Positions 29,561 to 39,181 are shown, counted from the first letter of the stretch. The stretch: 64,000 nucleotides of DNA from Altererythrobacter rubellus (GCF_030284385.1 NZ_CP127221.1:1426001-1490000), one strand, 5' to 3'. Numbers and translations are program-made. Notes: generated by a model from the letters alone, not told the origin.

Positions 29561-32185
29561 TTAATCCCGCAAACGCTCTATCGACTGTGCAAGGGCAACG
29601 TATAGCTTTCCGATATCCGAACTTAGCAGGGTAACTCCCAGGGCATTACCATCGCGAGTTGAAAGCACATTGCGCAGCATGCTTTCAAAGTCATGGATGT
29701 AACGGCTTACATGCTCGCGGAAGTCATGATCGGCTTCGAAAAGCTCTACGACTTCCCGCGCTTCTATATTGCTTACCAAGCGCACAGATTTTCGGGCGAA
29801 AACCCCACGATCACCCTTCAGATATGCGGCCCATGCGGTGTCGCTAACGTCTTGCGACAGGCCTTTTGCGATATCGATGGCGTTGGAATTGAGGCTCTCG
29901 GTGATCAATGCCATCCGGCGCGCAAAATCATTATCCACCTTCTCGCCCGCATGCTCTCGTGCACGGGCCACGCGTTCTTCCAGATTGCTAACCAATTCAT
30001 TCACCTTGACCAGCTGATCGCGCAGGCTGGCTGTGGTCGCTTGGACATGCTCATTCGCACGCGTTGAGGCTTCCTCAAGTCGCTCGACCGCAGCATCTCC
30101 TTCCGTGCGAAGGCTACGTTCGATTGCAGCACTTGCTTTCGCGCCGATTTCTCCGGCCAAGTTTTCCAGCCGCTCGCCGGATCCACTTTCGATTGCAGCA
30201 AACGCGCTCCGCGCGGCCTTCTCAAGCTCGGCGATGGCCGATTGCAGATTTTCGCTCGCTCGAGCGCTGACACGGTCGCTTTCTTCGCCCAAGGCACCCA
30301 AAGCGCGACGAAGGTTTGAAATTTGGGTCAGGCTCTCACTGGAGTTATCAGCAAGCTTGTCGTTCAACGACGTGATTTGTTCATCGGCACGATTCAAGCC
30401 CTCGCTCGCTGAAATCACATAGTCTGACAGTCCCGCGCTTCGATCATGCGCGGCATCAACGCTTTGCCGAAGTGCAACTGCTTGCTGTTCAATTTGATTG
30501 AGTTTGTCACTAGCCTTGCCGACTGCAGCGGGCAGAGTTTCTCTGGCCTCGCGCGCACTTGACTGAATGATTTCCAGCAGCCGAACACCGGATTCGGTCA
30601 GTTCTCCGATTGTCTTCCCGCTTGCATTCAGATCGCTGCGAAGCGTTGAAACGTGCTCGCCAAAACCAACGGTGCCCGCGTCGAGTACATCCTGTGTGGC
30701 TTCCGCTTGTTCTGCCATGGCGGCAAGCAGTGTGTTAAGCTCTTCAAGTTTGGTGGTTACGTCAGCCCCGTATGACACCAGTCTCTCGAGGCGCTCGTTC
30801 TGTGCCTCACTGCGTTCTGCCAGCATTTCATCAAGATCAGTCAGGCGCTGGGCCAGCACTTCGCTGGCCTGAGTTTCACGGGTTTCAAAACCGTGTTGTC
30901 TCCGGGCCATCTCTTCTTCGAAGCGGGCATTTCGTGCCGCAATCCGGTCATCAAATTCGCTTGCTTCAATATGAAGCGCCTTGACGCGATCTCGTGAGGC
31001 ATTGATTGCCTGTTGATCCAATTGGTCCAACCGCGAGACAACCTCGGCAATTTCCTCTTGAAATTCCGATTTTCTGGCGCGCAATTTGTCCAAAGCATCG
31101 TCTTGAGACCGCGCGAAAGAGGATGTTACTTCTTCGCTGCCTTCACGCAGAGTATCCAACCGCATCTGCAAATGGCCGATTTGTGCAGTTTCCTGATCCG
31201 CGAGTTCCTCAGCCATGCTTATGACCGACTGGCGCAGATCATCCGAACGCCTGCGCATGGCTGCCAACGCATCAACCTCGCGACCCTCCAGCTCAACACG
31301 GAAGGCATCTGACTGCTCTTGCAGGCCGGCAAACCGTGCTTCGGCGGCATGTTCAATGCTATCAAGCTGTGTCGCAAAGCCAGCCAAGGTAGTTTCGATC
31401 TTGCCTGACAGCGCGCTTAGCTGACGTTCGCTAGCCTTGCCAAACTCATTGAGACGCTCAAATCCGGAAACCAGGTGTTCCAACTGTTCATGCGCCGTTC
31501 GTCCGGCTTGCCCAACCTGATTGGATACATCACGTGCCGAATTGGCAATGACCGGAAGATCATCGCGCAATTTAGACATATTTGTCAGCGCAGTATCGCT
31601 GACACTTGCGATGGCCTCGACCTGAGCGCCATTGCTCTTGATGAGAGACTGGAGTTCGCTCGCATGGGTTGAAATCCGTTCGCTTGCGATCCTGCCGAGA
31701 GAATCAAGTTCGCGCGATTGGCTACCAAGAAATTCGCGCGCAAGAGACAGCTCGCGGTTCACAGCCCCCAAACGATCTTCCAGCGCTTGAGATTCCTGGC
31801 GCAGCATCTGCGCCGTGTCGCCAAAGCGCTGCGCCTCGCGGCGACTGTTGCGCATTGAAAGCAGCCAGAAGATCGAGATCAGCAGCATCGGGACAGCCCA
31901 ATTGATGATCCAACCGATCCACTGCTGTGAGGTACCCCCTGTGATTATGTCGTTGCGGAACGCCCAGGCAAAGAAGCCAGTCCATGTGAGCATCGCAATA
32001 ACGGCGGTCATGGGGACAAGCCGATCGATCCAGCGGGTGCGTGGAGCGGGTTCGAACTCTTCCCCTTCGGAAATCCATTCCTCCTCCAGTACAATCGGCT
32101 CTTCAGCCACATTTTCTGCTGAATCCACAGGTGCTTCCTGCACCGTCTCTTGGCCTACGGCCTTGATTTGCCACTTTCCCGTCAT
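29561..32185 (-). CDS. TipN-like polar scaffold: two membrane helices and long coiled coil
   Basis: Protein of 874 residues. An acidic N-terminal tail (residues 1-50) leads into two transmembrane helices at about 56-76 and 90-111, then some 750 residues of nearly unbroken coiled coil rich in Ala, Glu, Leu, Arg and Ser, with recurring A-S-E-R and heptad spacing. The C-terminal 130 residues (RMALITESLNSNAIDIAKGLSQDVSD..) are a more globular conserved-looking end. This architecture and length match TipN, the Caulobacter new-pole marker that orients division and flagellar placement. The match is by architecture; no motif proves it. It diverges from a set of signalling-like genes across 70 bases. 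Confidence 0.62.
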   Translation of the reverse strand: MTGKWQIKAVGQETVQEAPVDSAENVAEEPIVLEEEWISEGEEFEPAPRTRWIDRLVPMTAVIAMLTWTGFFAWAFRNDIITGGTSQQWIGWIINWAVPMLLISIFWLLSMRNSRREAQRFGDTAQMLRQESQALEDRLGAVNRELSLAREFLGSQSRELDSLGRIASERISTHASELQSLIKSNGAQVEAIASVSDTALTNMSKLRDDLPVIANSARDVSNQVGQAGRTAHEQLEHLVSGFERLNEFGKASERQLSALSGKIETTLAGFATQLDSIEHAAEARFAGLQEQSDAFRVELEGREVDALAAMRRRSDDLRQSVISMAEELADQETAQIGHLQMRLDTLREGSEEVTSSFARSQDDALDKLRARKSEFQEEIAEVVSRLDQLDQQAINASRDRVKALHIEASEFDDRIAARNARFEEEMARRQHGFETRETQASEVLAQRLTDLDEMLAERSEAQNERLERLVSYGADVTTKLEELNTLLAAMAEQAEATQDVLDAGTVGFGEHVSTLRSDLNASGKTIGELTESGVRLLEIIQSSAREARETLPAAVGKASDKLNQIEQQAVALRQSVDAAHDRSAGLSDYVISASEGLNRADEQITSLNDKLADNSSESLTQISNLRRALGALGEESDRVSARASENLQSAIAELEKAARSAFAAIESGSGERLENLAGEIGAKASAAIERSLRTEGDAAVERLEEASTRANEHVQATTASLRDQLVKVNELVSNLEERVARAREHAGEKVDNDFARRMALITESLNSNAIDIAKGLSQDVSDTAWAAYLKGDRGVFARKSVRLVSNIEAREVVELFEADHDFREHVSRYIHDFESMLRNVLSTRDGNALGVTLLSSDIGKLYVALAQSIERLRD

Positions 32186-32255
32186 TTGGGGAATCTAGCC
32201 GATTTTCGGAAAGGATAAACCCTGCTTTAACCCTTTCTCGGATATCTGCTGAAAT

Positions 32256-32591
32256 ATGGCTTATGAAAGTGGATCACTGGATGCGACCCTTGCAGCAGCT
32301 GCGGGGCAGGATATCGGCCTTTTGGCCGAGCTGCGCACTGCGCTGGTCGAAAGCGCAGACAAGCAACTGGATCTGCTCAAGCGTTCACGTTGCGACGGCA
32401 ATTGGCAGGTCGCAGCCATGCGTTTGAAGGGTCTTGCCGCCAGTTTCCACGCAGAAACGCTGTTTGATGCAGCGGAAGAAGCGTTGACCTGTGCGCCGGG
32501 TGATCCTGTAGTCACACGGCGGATCGAAGCTGCCATTGCCGCGTTGCGCGGGCATGACCCGGCGCCATTCGGAATTAACCGACAATCCTAA
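32256..32591 (+). CDS. HPt-like protein lacking the phospho-accepting histidine
   Basis: 111-residue helical protein whose centre, NWQVAAMRLKGLAASFHAETL (residues 49-69, key elements Ala-Ala-Met-Arg-Leu-Lys-Gly), lines up with the histidine-phosphotransfer signature AAHxLKGxAxxLGAxxL, but the histidine position is Met. The flanking pattern GLLAELRTALVESADKQLDLL fits the preceding HPt helix. So it is probably a non-phosphorylated HPt relative that may bind receiver domains. Divergent from the TipN-like gene. The HPt reading is by eye and could be a chance match of helical patterns. Confidence 0.5.
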   Translation: MAYESGSLDATLAAAAGQDIGLLAELRTALVESADKQLDLLKRSRCDGNWQVAAMRLKGLAASFHAETLFDAAEEALTCAPGDPVVTRRIEAAIAALRGHDPAPFGINRQS

Positions 32592-32657
32592 TCGCGTGCT
32601 TGGCAGAGCGATGCTTTAGCGCTTAACAAAGGCTATCCGAACTGGGGGCCTATTACA

Positions 32658-33839
32658 TTGCGCACAGCACTGATCTCTTGTCTTGAGACATTGCCGGATG
32701 GCAAGCGCCGCGGGTTTGCCCGATTAGGCGGACGTATGTTGCTGTCGTGGCAGATAGACATGGCGCACGATCTGGGCTGCGAGCGGTTTATCTGCCTGAC
32801 AGATGCGAAGCTTGAGGCGTTTGAAGAACTCAAGGATCAAATTCAGCAGTTTGGTGGAGAATTTCACACAATATCGGGACCATTGCCGTTGGTGTCGTTG
32901 CTGTCTGCGGATCAGGAGCTCATGGTCATTGCGGATGGATTGATTGCCGACCGGGCTCAAGTGGCTGCCTTGCTGACGGGCCAGCGTGGCGTGCTGGTTT
33001 TACCAGATGCCGCAGGCATCGAGGCTGGATTTGAGCGGATTGACGCGACGCATGCATGGGGAGGAATTTTTGTTGCGCGGGGCCAGATTGTAGAACAACT
33101 CGCGCACATGCCCGAAGACAGCGACACCGTTTCGCTATTGTTGCGGCTTGCCTTGCAATCCGCGGTTAAACTGGTCCCGCTCGATGCATCCCACCTCGAA
33201 ACGGGCGAATGGCTTTTGCTCCGCGAAGGCTCCAAGCTTGCGGAACGAGAGCAATCGCTTCTTAAAAGCAGTGCGGAACGAGTTTCCTGGTGGGAGCCCA
33301 CCAGGGCAATGAGTCGCAGAATTGCGCGCTTCCTGGCGCCTGACGGGCTGGATCACGGTTCATTAATCTTTGGCGCGCTAAGCGCCGTCAGTTTCGCAGC
33401 AGCGGCTGTTGCGACCTTTTTTAATGTAATGCCGTGGGCGTTATTGTTTTTGGCGCTTTCCATTCTTGCATCTGAAACCCGCGAAGGGATGCTTAGATTG
33501 AAGAGCTTGCTTCGCGGTGCCGTGCCAAAATCCACGCGTAAGTGGTTTGGTTTATTGAAGGATTTTTTTTTGATTGGTGCCCTTTCCTGGCCGTTCATTG
33601 TGGCCGAGGCTGCCACAGAGTTATTCCTGCCAGTTCTGGCCATCGGAATGTTGCGATTGGGCGAAAGAACATGGAAGGCACCGCTGTCACGCTTACTGAC
33701 TGACCGGGGAATCTTCGCACTGTTCATGGCGGGAATCAGTGCTTTTCACCTGGTCGATCTTGGATTAGGCGGTATATCCCTCGTGATCCTGGCTTTGTCG
33801 CTGTATTTCCAACGCGAATCTCAGATAACGGAGGCTTAA
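32658..33839 (+). CDS. membrane protein with degenerate nucleotidyltransferase-like N-terminus
   Basis: 393 residues from a TTG with a GGGGG box 9 bases upstream. Residues 1-210 have a Rossmann-like pattern resembling sugar-nucleotidyltransferases (GGRMLLSWQIDMAHDLGCERFICLTD) but the glycine-rich loop is missing. Residues about 220-390 start with WWEPTRAMSRRIARFLAP and contain four or five membrane helices, recalling the CDP-alcohol phosphotransferase half of fused cytidylyltransferase/phosphotransferase enzymes, yet the catalytic D-G-x2-A-R...D-x3-D motif is not recognisable. Probably a non-catalytic relative. A run of nine T (33563-33571) lies in the coding part. Function unknown. Confidence 0.6.
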   Translation: MRTALISCLETLPDGKRRGFARLGGRMLLSWQIDMAHDLGCERFICLTDAKLEAFEELKDQIQQFGGEFHTISGPLPLVSLLSADQELMVIADGLIADRAQVAALLTGQRGVLVLPDAAGIEAGFERIDATHAWGGIFVARGQIVEQLAHMPEDSDTVSLLLRLALQSAVKLVPLDASHLETGEWLLLREGSKLAEREQSLLKSSAERVSWWEPTRAMSRRIARFLAPDGLDHGSLIFGALSAVSFAAAAVATFFNVMPWALLFLALSILASETREGMLRLKSLLRGAVPKSTRKWFGLLKDFFLIGALSWPFIVAEAATELFLPVLAIGMLRLGERTWKAPLSRLLTDRGIFALFMAGISAFHLVDLGLGGISLVILALSLYFQRESQITEA

Positions 33840-33862
33840 CCAAACCGTGCTATACGCGAGCG

Positions 33863-34819
33863 ATGAGCAATACTGTGACCCACGCAGACGAAACCCAAGC
33901 GGCAGTTGCCGACTTGCGCCATGAGTTGGCGCGAGCGGACGTTGCGGTTGCAGGCGTTGCGCCGGTGCTCAGTCATTTGCTCTCATCGAGCGGTCAAGCC
34001 CTGGTGAGCGAAGATCTTGTTGCGCGGATGCGCGGCATGCTTGGGAACCTGGCAATCCAGATACTGCGCACCGAAGCCGAAGTTTCTGGTGGCTCCCGCC
34101 AACTTGAGCTGTCAGTCACGGACGAGCTGGCCGGCAAGCTGGCGGGCAGCAGCACTCTGGTCAGCCATTGCTACGCCATTGCCATGGAAAGCCAATTGGC
34201 CGAGCAATTGGAACAAACCCATGGGATTGATCAGGTTCTTACACCTTTGCTGCAAGAGCTCATCGCGTCACCGGATGAGAACATGGCCGAGCTGGCCATG
34301 GGAGCAATGACGGCGCAGGCGCGATTTGTTCAAGTTCAACGCCGGATGAATTTGCCGCTTGCTGAACTTCCGGCAGAGCTCTTTCATGTCACTCTCGCTC
34401 AATGGTCTGCAATGCGTGGAGATGCCGAATCCATGCAGAGGGAACGCGTCTTACAGGTTCTGCGTGGCGGCTATGACGAGAGCAGTTCGCGTTTAGGAAT
34501 GCTAACACGACTGATCGGTTCGCTGGGGCATGGATTGCGTTCCGCAATCGATCTGGAGCATGCCGGATTTGCACTTTTCGTGAGCGGTCTTGCCCGCGCA
34601 TCGAAGCAATCGCGCGAATTGGCAGTGCTGTCATGTCATGAACGCCAGGCCACACGACTGGCCTTGGCGCTGCGCGCTGCCGGCTTGAAACCAGAGGAAA
34701 TGCGCAAGCAGTTTCTCTTGATCCAGAGCGATTTGGCCATGCCAAGAGATGCAGATGCCATCTCGCAGGAAAGAGCTCTGTCGTTGATTGCCGGCCCCCC
34801 TGCTGACAGGGTAGGGTAA
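33863..34819 (+). CDS. all-helical protein of unknown function, upstream of kinase-like gene
   Basis: 318 residues, soluble, almost fully helical with no signal or membrane helix. The N-terminus MSNTVTHADETQAAVADLRHELARA is charged; the body has amphipathic helices (LARASKQSRELAVLSCHERQATRLALALRAAGLK). No family recognised. It ends six bases before the kinase-like gene and is thus likely co-translated with it, which suggests a partner role in the same regulatory unit. Confidence 0.7.
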   Translation: MSNTVTHADETQAAVADLRHELARADVAVAGVAPVLSHLLSSSGQALVSEDLVARMRGMLGNLAIQILRTEAEVSGGSRQLELSVTDELAGKLAGSSTLVSHCYAIAMESQLAEQLEQTHGIDQVLTPLLQELIASPDENMAELAMGAMTAQARFVQVQRRMNLPLAELPAELFHVTLAQWSAMRGDAESMQRERVLQVLRGGYDESSSRLGMLTRLIGSLGHGLRSAIDLEHAGFALFVSGLARASKQSRELAVLSCHERQATRLALALRAAGLKPEEMRKQFLLIQSDLAMPRDADAISQERALSLIAGPPADRVG

Positions 34820-34825
34820 GCCTCC

Positions 34826-36208
34826 GTGGAAACCCCAGATACTCTTCTGGCTGCTCGCGGCGTCACCGATCACGAGGATCGTTTGCTTTCAGCGGATCAG
34901 CCCTTGGCTGAATTGCAGCAGCGATGTGGCGGTGCGGTGCCAGGCAAGCTCGCCATTCCAGAGCTGCTTGAGCTGGTCCAGCAAGGCCGCGCCATGGGAT
35001 TGCGTTTGGCTCGCGAATTCAGTGCGTCAGATGGTGATGGACGCATCACCGGCTATGTCCGGATTCGTCCGTCTGGCGATGAAGCAGGCGGCGGCTGCGA
35101 AATACTGATTGAAAATTGGCGCCGCGAAACCGTTGGCGGTGAGGACGACCGGGAAGCAGCTTCGCGTCAGGATGCGATTGACCGAGCGACAGCGGAATTT
35201 TCCGCGCGTCTCGACGGCAAGCAGCGGCTTCTTGCGGGCGAGGGGGACGCACCGGACCTGGCCCAGCTGTTTGGCAAGACGCGCAAAGCGTCCGGCAAAA
35301 TCTGGACAGAATATGTCACTCTGGTCGATATCGCTTATAAGCAACCGCTTCACTGGCGTTTGCTTGACGGTGCGAAGTGCAAGGTTGAGGGATCGCCGCG
35401 CAATTGGTTTGCACGTCTGATCCCCGTTGGCAGTGATCAGATCATTCCAAGAGGTTTCGAGTTGCTTTTGGTGGCCGAACAACCGCTGATTGAAGCTGAG
35501 AAGCCTGGAGAGCAAAGCGGCAGCTCTCAACTGGTCGGGGATGCTCTAGCGCCTGCGCTGCGGCAGCCAGTCGCTCGCATCATTGCCAACGCAGACAAGA
35601 TTCGCGGCCGTCTGGCTGGACCGATTCGTCAGGAGTATGCTGAATACGCGAGTGATATCGCATCCGCTGGACGTCATCTGGCAGCTTTGCTCGATGATCT
35701 CAATGATCTGGAAGCGGTAGAATCTCCCAATTTCAAGGTTGTGTCACAAGACCTTAATCTTGAGGATGTCGCGCATCAGGCGATCAAGATGCTGCATGCC
35801 AGAGCACAAGCGAAGTCGATCGAATTGGTCGGACCGGAAATTGGCGAGAGAGTAAGCGCACGCGGCGACGCGAAACGCATATTGCAGGTGGTGCTCAATT
35901 TGATGGGCAATGCGATCAACTATTCGCCTGAAGGCAGCACTGTGACAGTTGCGGTTTCCAAGGTTGGATCCAGCAAGGCCAGTATAGCCGTTTCAGACGA
36001 AGGCCCCGGTCTGTCGCCTGGACAGCAGGAGCGTGTGTTCGCCAAGTTTGAACGTCTGGGACGTTCCGGCGACGGTGGATCAGGCTTAGGCCTCTACATT
36101 TCCCGGCGTTTGGCGGAGGCAATGTCAGGATCTCTCGACGTGAAAAGCACGCCCGGAACGGGCGCAATTTTCACGCTAGAGCTACCAGCTGGTAAAAAGG
36201 CAATCTGA
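34826..36208 (+). CDS. histidine-kinase-like protein with proline in place of the H-box histidine
   Basis: 460 residues, no membrane helix, GTG start. The C-terminal ATPase domain (about residues 340-455) has all boxes: N (RILQVVLNLMGNAINYSPEG), G1 (DEGPGL), F (FAKFERLG) and G2 (GSGLGLYIS). The dimerisation helices precede it: ALAPALRQPVARIIANADKI aligns with the canonical SHELRTPLNAIIG, so the phospho-acceptor His is Pro, and the partner helix SAGRHLAALLDDLNDL is intact. The N-terminal half is a PAS-like or unknown sensor region. Expected to bind ATP but not autophosphorylate in the usual way, like the pseudokinase DivL, which has Tyr there. Confidence 0.82.
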   Translation: METPDTLLAARGVTDHEDRLLSADQPLAELQQRCGGAVPGKLAIPELLELVQQGRAMGLRLAREFSASDGDGRITGYVRIRPSGDEAGGGCEILIENWRRETVGGEDDREAASRQDAIDRATAEFSARLDGKQRLLAGEGDAPDLAQLFGKTRKASGKIWTEYVTLVDIAYKQPLHWRLLDGAKCKVEGSPRNWFARLIPVGSDQIIPRGFELLLVAEQPLIEAEKPGEQSGSSQLVGDALAPALRQPVARIIANADKIRGRLAGPIRQEYAEYASDIASAGRHLAALLDDLNDLEAVESPNFKVVSQDLNLEDVAHQAIKMLHARAQAKSIELVGPEIGERVSARGDAKRILQVVLNLMGNAINYSPEGSTVTVAVSKVGSSKASIAVSDEGPGLSPGQQERVFAKFERLGRSGDGGSGLGLYISRRLAEAMSGSLDVKSTPGTGAIFTLELPAGKKAI

Positions 36209-36219
36209 ATCGCGGCAGT

Positions 36220-36429
36220 TCAACGCCCGATGCGGCTTGAGCCCCATAGCAGCACAAGTCCGACAAGCACGGTGATGCCGCCGTAAAGTGCCCAGCTGCG
36301 ATCTGCGAGCATAAAGCTTTCCGCAGGCCACATCACAATACCGAGGCCTTGGAGAGCCCACAATCCGCCTGACAACACCAGCGCGACGCCGAATACCATC
36401 ATGACGAATTTTAGAATGCGCGTTCCCAC
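36220..36429 (-). CDS. small two-helix membrane protein
   Basis: 69 residues with GTG start three bases after the gltA stop. Two hydrophobic helices (VMMVFGVALVLSGGLWALQGL and YGGITVLVGLVLLWG) flank a short loop. No family known to me. It follows gltA in the same direction, so it is likely co-transcribed; its short basic C-terminus SSRIGR is the only polar part. Confidence 0.62.
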   Translation of the reverse strand: MGTRILKFVMMVFGVALVLSGGLWALQGLGIVMWPAESFMLADRSWALYGGITVLVGLVLLWGSSRIGR

Positions 36430-36432
36430 GGC

Positions 36433-37719
36433 TTAGCGCTGACCCACCGGCACATAGTCGCGCTCTGTCGGGCCTGTATAGAGTTGGCGCGGACGTCCGA
36501 TTACCTGCGCGGGATCGGATATCATTTCATTCCACTGGGCAACCCAGCCTACGGTGCGTGCGAGAGCGAAGAGTGCGGTGAACATCGTTGTTGGGAAACC
36601 GATCGAGCTGAGAATGATGCCCGAATAGAAGTCAACGTTCGGGAACAGCTTTTTCTCTGGGAAATAGTCATCGTTCAGCGCGAGCTCTTCGAGGCGAAGT
36701 GCGGTTTCGAAGACCGGATCGTCAACGTTGAGCGCGTCAAACACTTCACGCAGCGTCTGTTGCATGACAGTCGCGCGTGGGTCATAGTTTTTGTAGACGC
36801 GGTGGCCAAAGCCCATCAGGCGAAACGGATCGTTCTTGTCCTTCGCGCGCTCGATATAATGCGGAATGCGATCGGGTGATCCGATTTCCTGCAGCATATT
36901 AAGCGCGGCTTCGTTCGCACCACCATGTGCCGGGCCCCACAGGCACGCGATACCTGCCGCAATACACGCAAAAGGGTTGGCGCCAGACGAGCCGGCAAGG
37001 CGTACCGTCGAAGTAGAAGCGTTCTGTTCATGGTCCGCATGCAGGATGAAAATGCGATCCATCGCCTTCTCGATGGCCGGATGCACTTCATACTCTTCGG
37101 CGGGCACACCAAAGGTCATACGAAGGAAGTTGCCGGTATAGCTCAATGAATTGTCCGGCTGCATCATTGGCTGACCGATCGAATATTTATAAGCCATTGC
37201 CGCAATCGTCGGCATTTTCGCAATCAGTCGGTGGCTGCTGATCTTGCGGTGCTCAGGATCAGAGATGTCCGTGCTGTCATGATAGAAAGCCGAAAGCGCG
37301 CCGACCACGCCGCACATGATCGCCATAGGGTGCGCATCACGGCGGAAACCCTGATAGAATTGACGAAGTTGATCATGCAGCATGGTGTGGCGCGTGATCG
37401 TGTAGGTGAAGTCATCCAGATCAGCCTGGCTCGGCAGCTCGCCGTTCAACAGGAGGTAGGAGACTTCCATGAAGCTTGAATGTTCGGCCAGTTGACCGAT
37501 CGGATAACCGCGGTGCAGCAGAACGCCTTCATTGCCATCAATATAGGTGAGGGCACTTTCGCAGCTGGCGGTTGATTTGTAGCCGGGATCGAAAGTGAAA
37601 GCGCCGGTTTGACCATAAAGCTTCCGGATATCGACCACATCTGGGCCAACACTGCCACTAACAACAGGGAACTCGTGCGTTTGACCGCCAAGCTCGAGTT
37701 TCGCGTTTGTGTCCGACAA
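36433..37719 (-). CDS. gltA: citrate synthase
   Basis: First enzyme of the TCA cycle: oxaloacetate plus acetyl-CoA to citrate. Length 428 residues, the hexameric NADH-sensitive Gram-negative type. The catalytic triad is His265 ([10 protein letters not shown]), His306 ([14 protein letters not shown]) and Asp363 (NVDFYSG). Downstream of gltX in the same direction with a 28-base gap, followed by the small membrane protein. Confidence 0.97.
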   Translation of the reverse strand: MSDTNAKLELGGQTHEFPVVSGSVGPDVVDIRKLYGQTGAFTFDPGYKSTASCESALTYIDGNEGVLLHRGYPIGQLAEHSSFMEVSYLLLNGELPSQADLDDFTYTITRHTMLHDQLRQFYQGFRRDAHPMAIMCGVVGALSAFYHDSTDISDPEHRKISSHRLIAKMPTIAAMAYKYSIGQPMMQPDNSLSYTGNFLRMTFGVPAEEYEVHPAIEKAMDRIFILHADHEQNASTSTVRLAGSSGANPFACIAAGIACLWGPAHGGANEAALNMLQEIGSPDRIPHYIERAKDKNDPFRLMGFGHRVYKNYDPRATVMQQTLREVFDALNVDDPVFETALRLEELALNDDYFPEKKLFPNVDFYSGIILSSIGFPTTMFTALFALARTVGWVAQWNEMISDPAQVIGRPRQLYTGPTERDYVPVGQR

Positions 37720-37747
37720 AATACGTCTCCTTCAATCCTGCGTAACG

Positions 37748-39181
37748 TCAGCCCGCTGCAGCAGCCTGCGCGTCGATCCGGGCCAAAGCCTCTTCCCGTC
37801 CCAATAGGACCAGAACATCGAAAATACCGGGCGAGGTCGTCGTTCCGGTAAGCGCTGCGCGCAGGGGCTGCGCGAGCTTGCCGAGACCCAGCTCGAGTTC
37901 TTCGGCGAGTGATTTTGTAGTGGCTTCGAGCGCGTCGATTGTCCAGTTATTTTCCGCCTTCAGGCGCTCGGAAAGTGTGCTCAGGTTTGCGCGTGCCCCA
38001 TCATCCAGCAAACTTGCCGCCTTCTCGGTCATTTCGAGAGGGCGCTGCTTGAACAGAAAAGCTGCGCCTTCTGCGAGCTCATGGGTGTTCTTTGCGCGGT
38101 TTTTCAGCACTGGCATCGCACGGGTAAGCAGGTCCAGATCCATCTCTGAACCAATCAGAGGTGCACATATACTGGCCAGCCGCGCGTCATCGGCTTCGCG
38201 GATGTAGCAGCCGTTCAAGTGCTCGAGCTTCTTCATGTCGAAGCGCGAGGGGCTTTTTCCGACGCCGCTCAAGTCGAACAGTTCGATCGCTTCTTCGCGG
38301 GAAATCTCTTCGCGGTCGCCGTGCCCCCAACCAAGTCTAAGCAGGTAATTGGACAGCGCTTCGGGAAGAATGCCATGCTCGTCACGATAGGCTTCCGCAC
38401 CGAGCGAGCCGTGCCGTTTAGACATCTTTGCCCCATCCGAACCGTGAATCAGCGGTACATGCGCATAGACTGGCGGCTCCCAATCACCTTCGATTTCATG
38501 CATCGCATGATAAATCGGAAGCTGGCGAAACGCGTTGTTCAAATGATCGTCGCCCCGTATCACGTGGGTCACCCCCATATCATGATCATCGACCACAGCC
38601 GCCAGCATATATGTTGGCGAACCATCAGCGCGCAGTATGATGTAATCGTCAATCTCTTCGTTGCGCACGGTAACACGGCCCTGGACCGCGTCATCGATCG
38701 AGGTCTCACCTTCAGTCGGTGTCTTTAAGCGAACTACGAATGGCGCACCCGCGGGAGCTTCCGATGGGTCACGATCACGCCAGCGGCCGTCATAGCGCAT
38801 GGGCAGCTTATTAGCGCGCTGCTCTGCACGCATTTGCTCAAGATCTTCGGGCGTTGTGAAGCATTTGTAGGCGTGGCCTGCCTCAAGCAGTTTGTTAGCC
38901 ACTTCGGCATGGCGATCCGCCCTCTGCGATTGAAACGTCGGCTCTTCATCGTAGTCGAGCCCTAGCCAATCCAGCGCGTCCAGGATCGCATCGATGGCTT
39001 CTTGCGTCGAGCGCTTCTTGTCTGTGTCTTCAATCCGCAACAGCGCCTTGCCGCCGTGATGGCGGGCATAGAGCCAGTTAAACAACGCGGTCCGCGCTCC
39101 GCCGATATGCAGGAAACCCGTGGGGGATGGCGCAAATCGCGTCACCACTTCCCTGGTGCGAGCGCCGCTTTCGCTTGCCAT
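37748..39181 (-). CDS. gltX: glutamate--tRNA ligase
   Basis: Class I aminoacyl-tRNA synthetase charging tRNA-Glu. The HIGH-type motif FLHIGGART is at residues 23-31 and the KMSKS-type motif KMSKRHG follows DGA near residue 255. 477 residues, normal for the non-truncated enzyme (a discriminating or non-discriminating form cannot be told here). ATG at 39181; next to the comEC remnant, from which it diverges. Confidence 0.97.
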   Translation of the reverse strand: MASESGARTREVVTRFAPSPTGFLHIGGARTALFNWLYARHHGGKALLRIEDTDKKRSTQEAIDAILDALDWLGLDYDEEPTFQSQRADRHAEVANKLLEAGHAYKCFTTPEDLEQMRAEQRANKLPMRYDGRWRDRDPSEAPAGAPFVVRLKTPTEGETSIDDAVQGRVTVRNEEIDDYIILRADGSPTYMLAAVVDDHDMGVTHVIRGDDHLNNAFRQLPIYHAMHEIEGDWEPPVYAHVPLIHGSDGAKMSKRHGSLGAEAYRDEHGILPEALSNYLLRLGWGHGDREEISREEAIELFDLSGVGKSPSRFDMKKLEHLNGCYIREADDARLASICAPLIGSEMDLDLLTRAMPVLKNRAKNTHELAEGAAFLFKQRPLEMTEKAASLLDDGARANLSTLSERLKAENNWTIDALEATTKSLAEELELGLGKLAQPLRAALTGTTTSPGIFDVLVLLGREEALARIDAQAAAAG

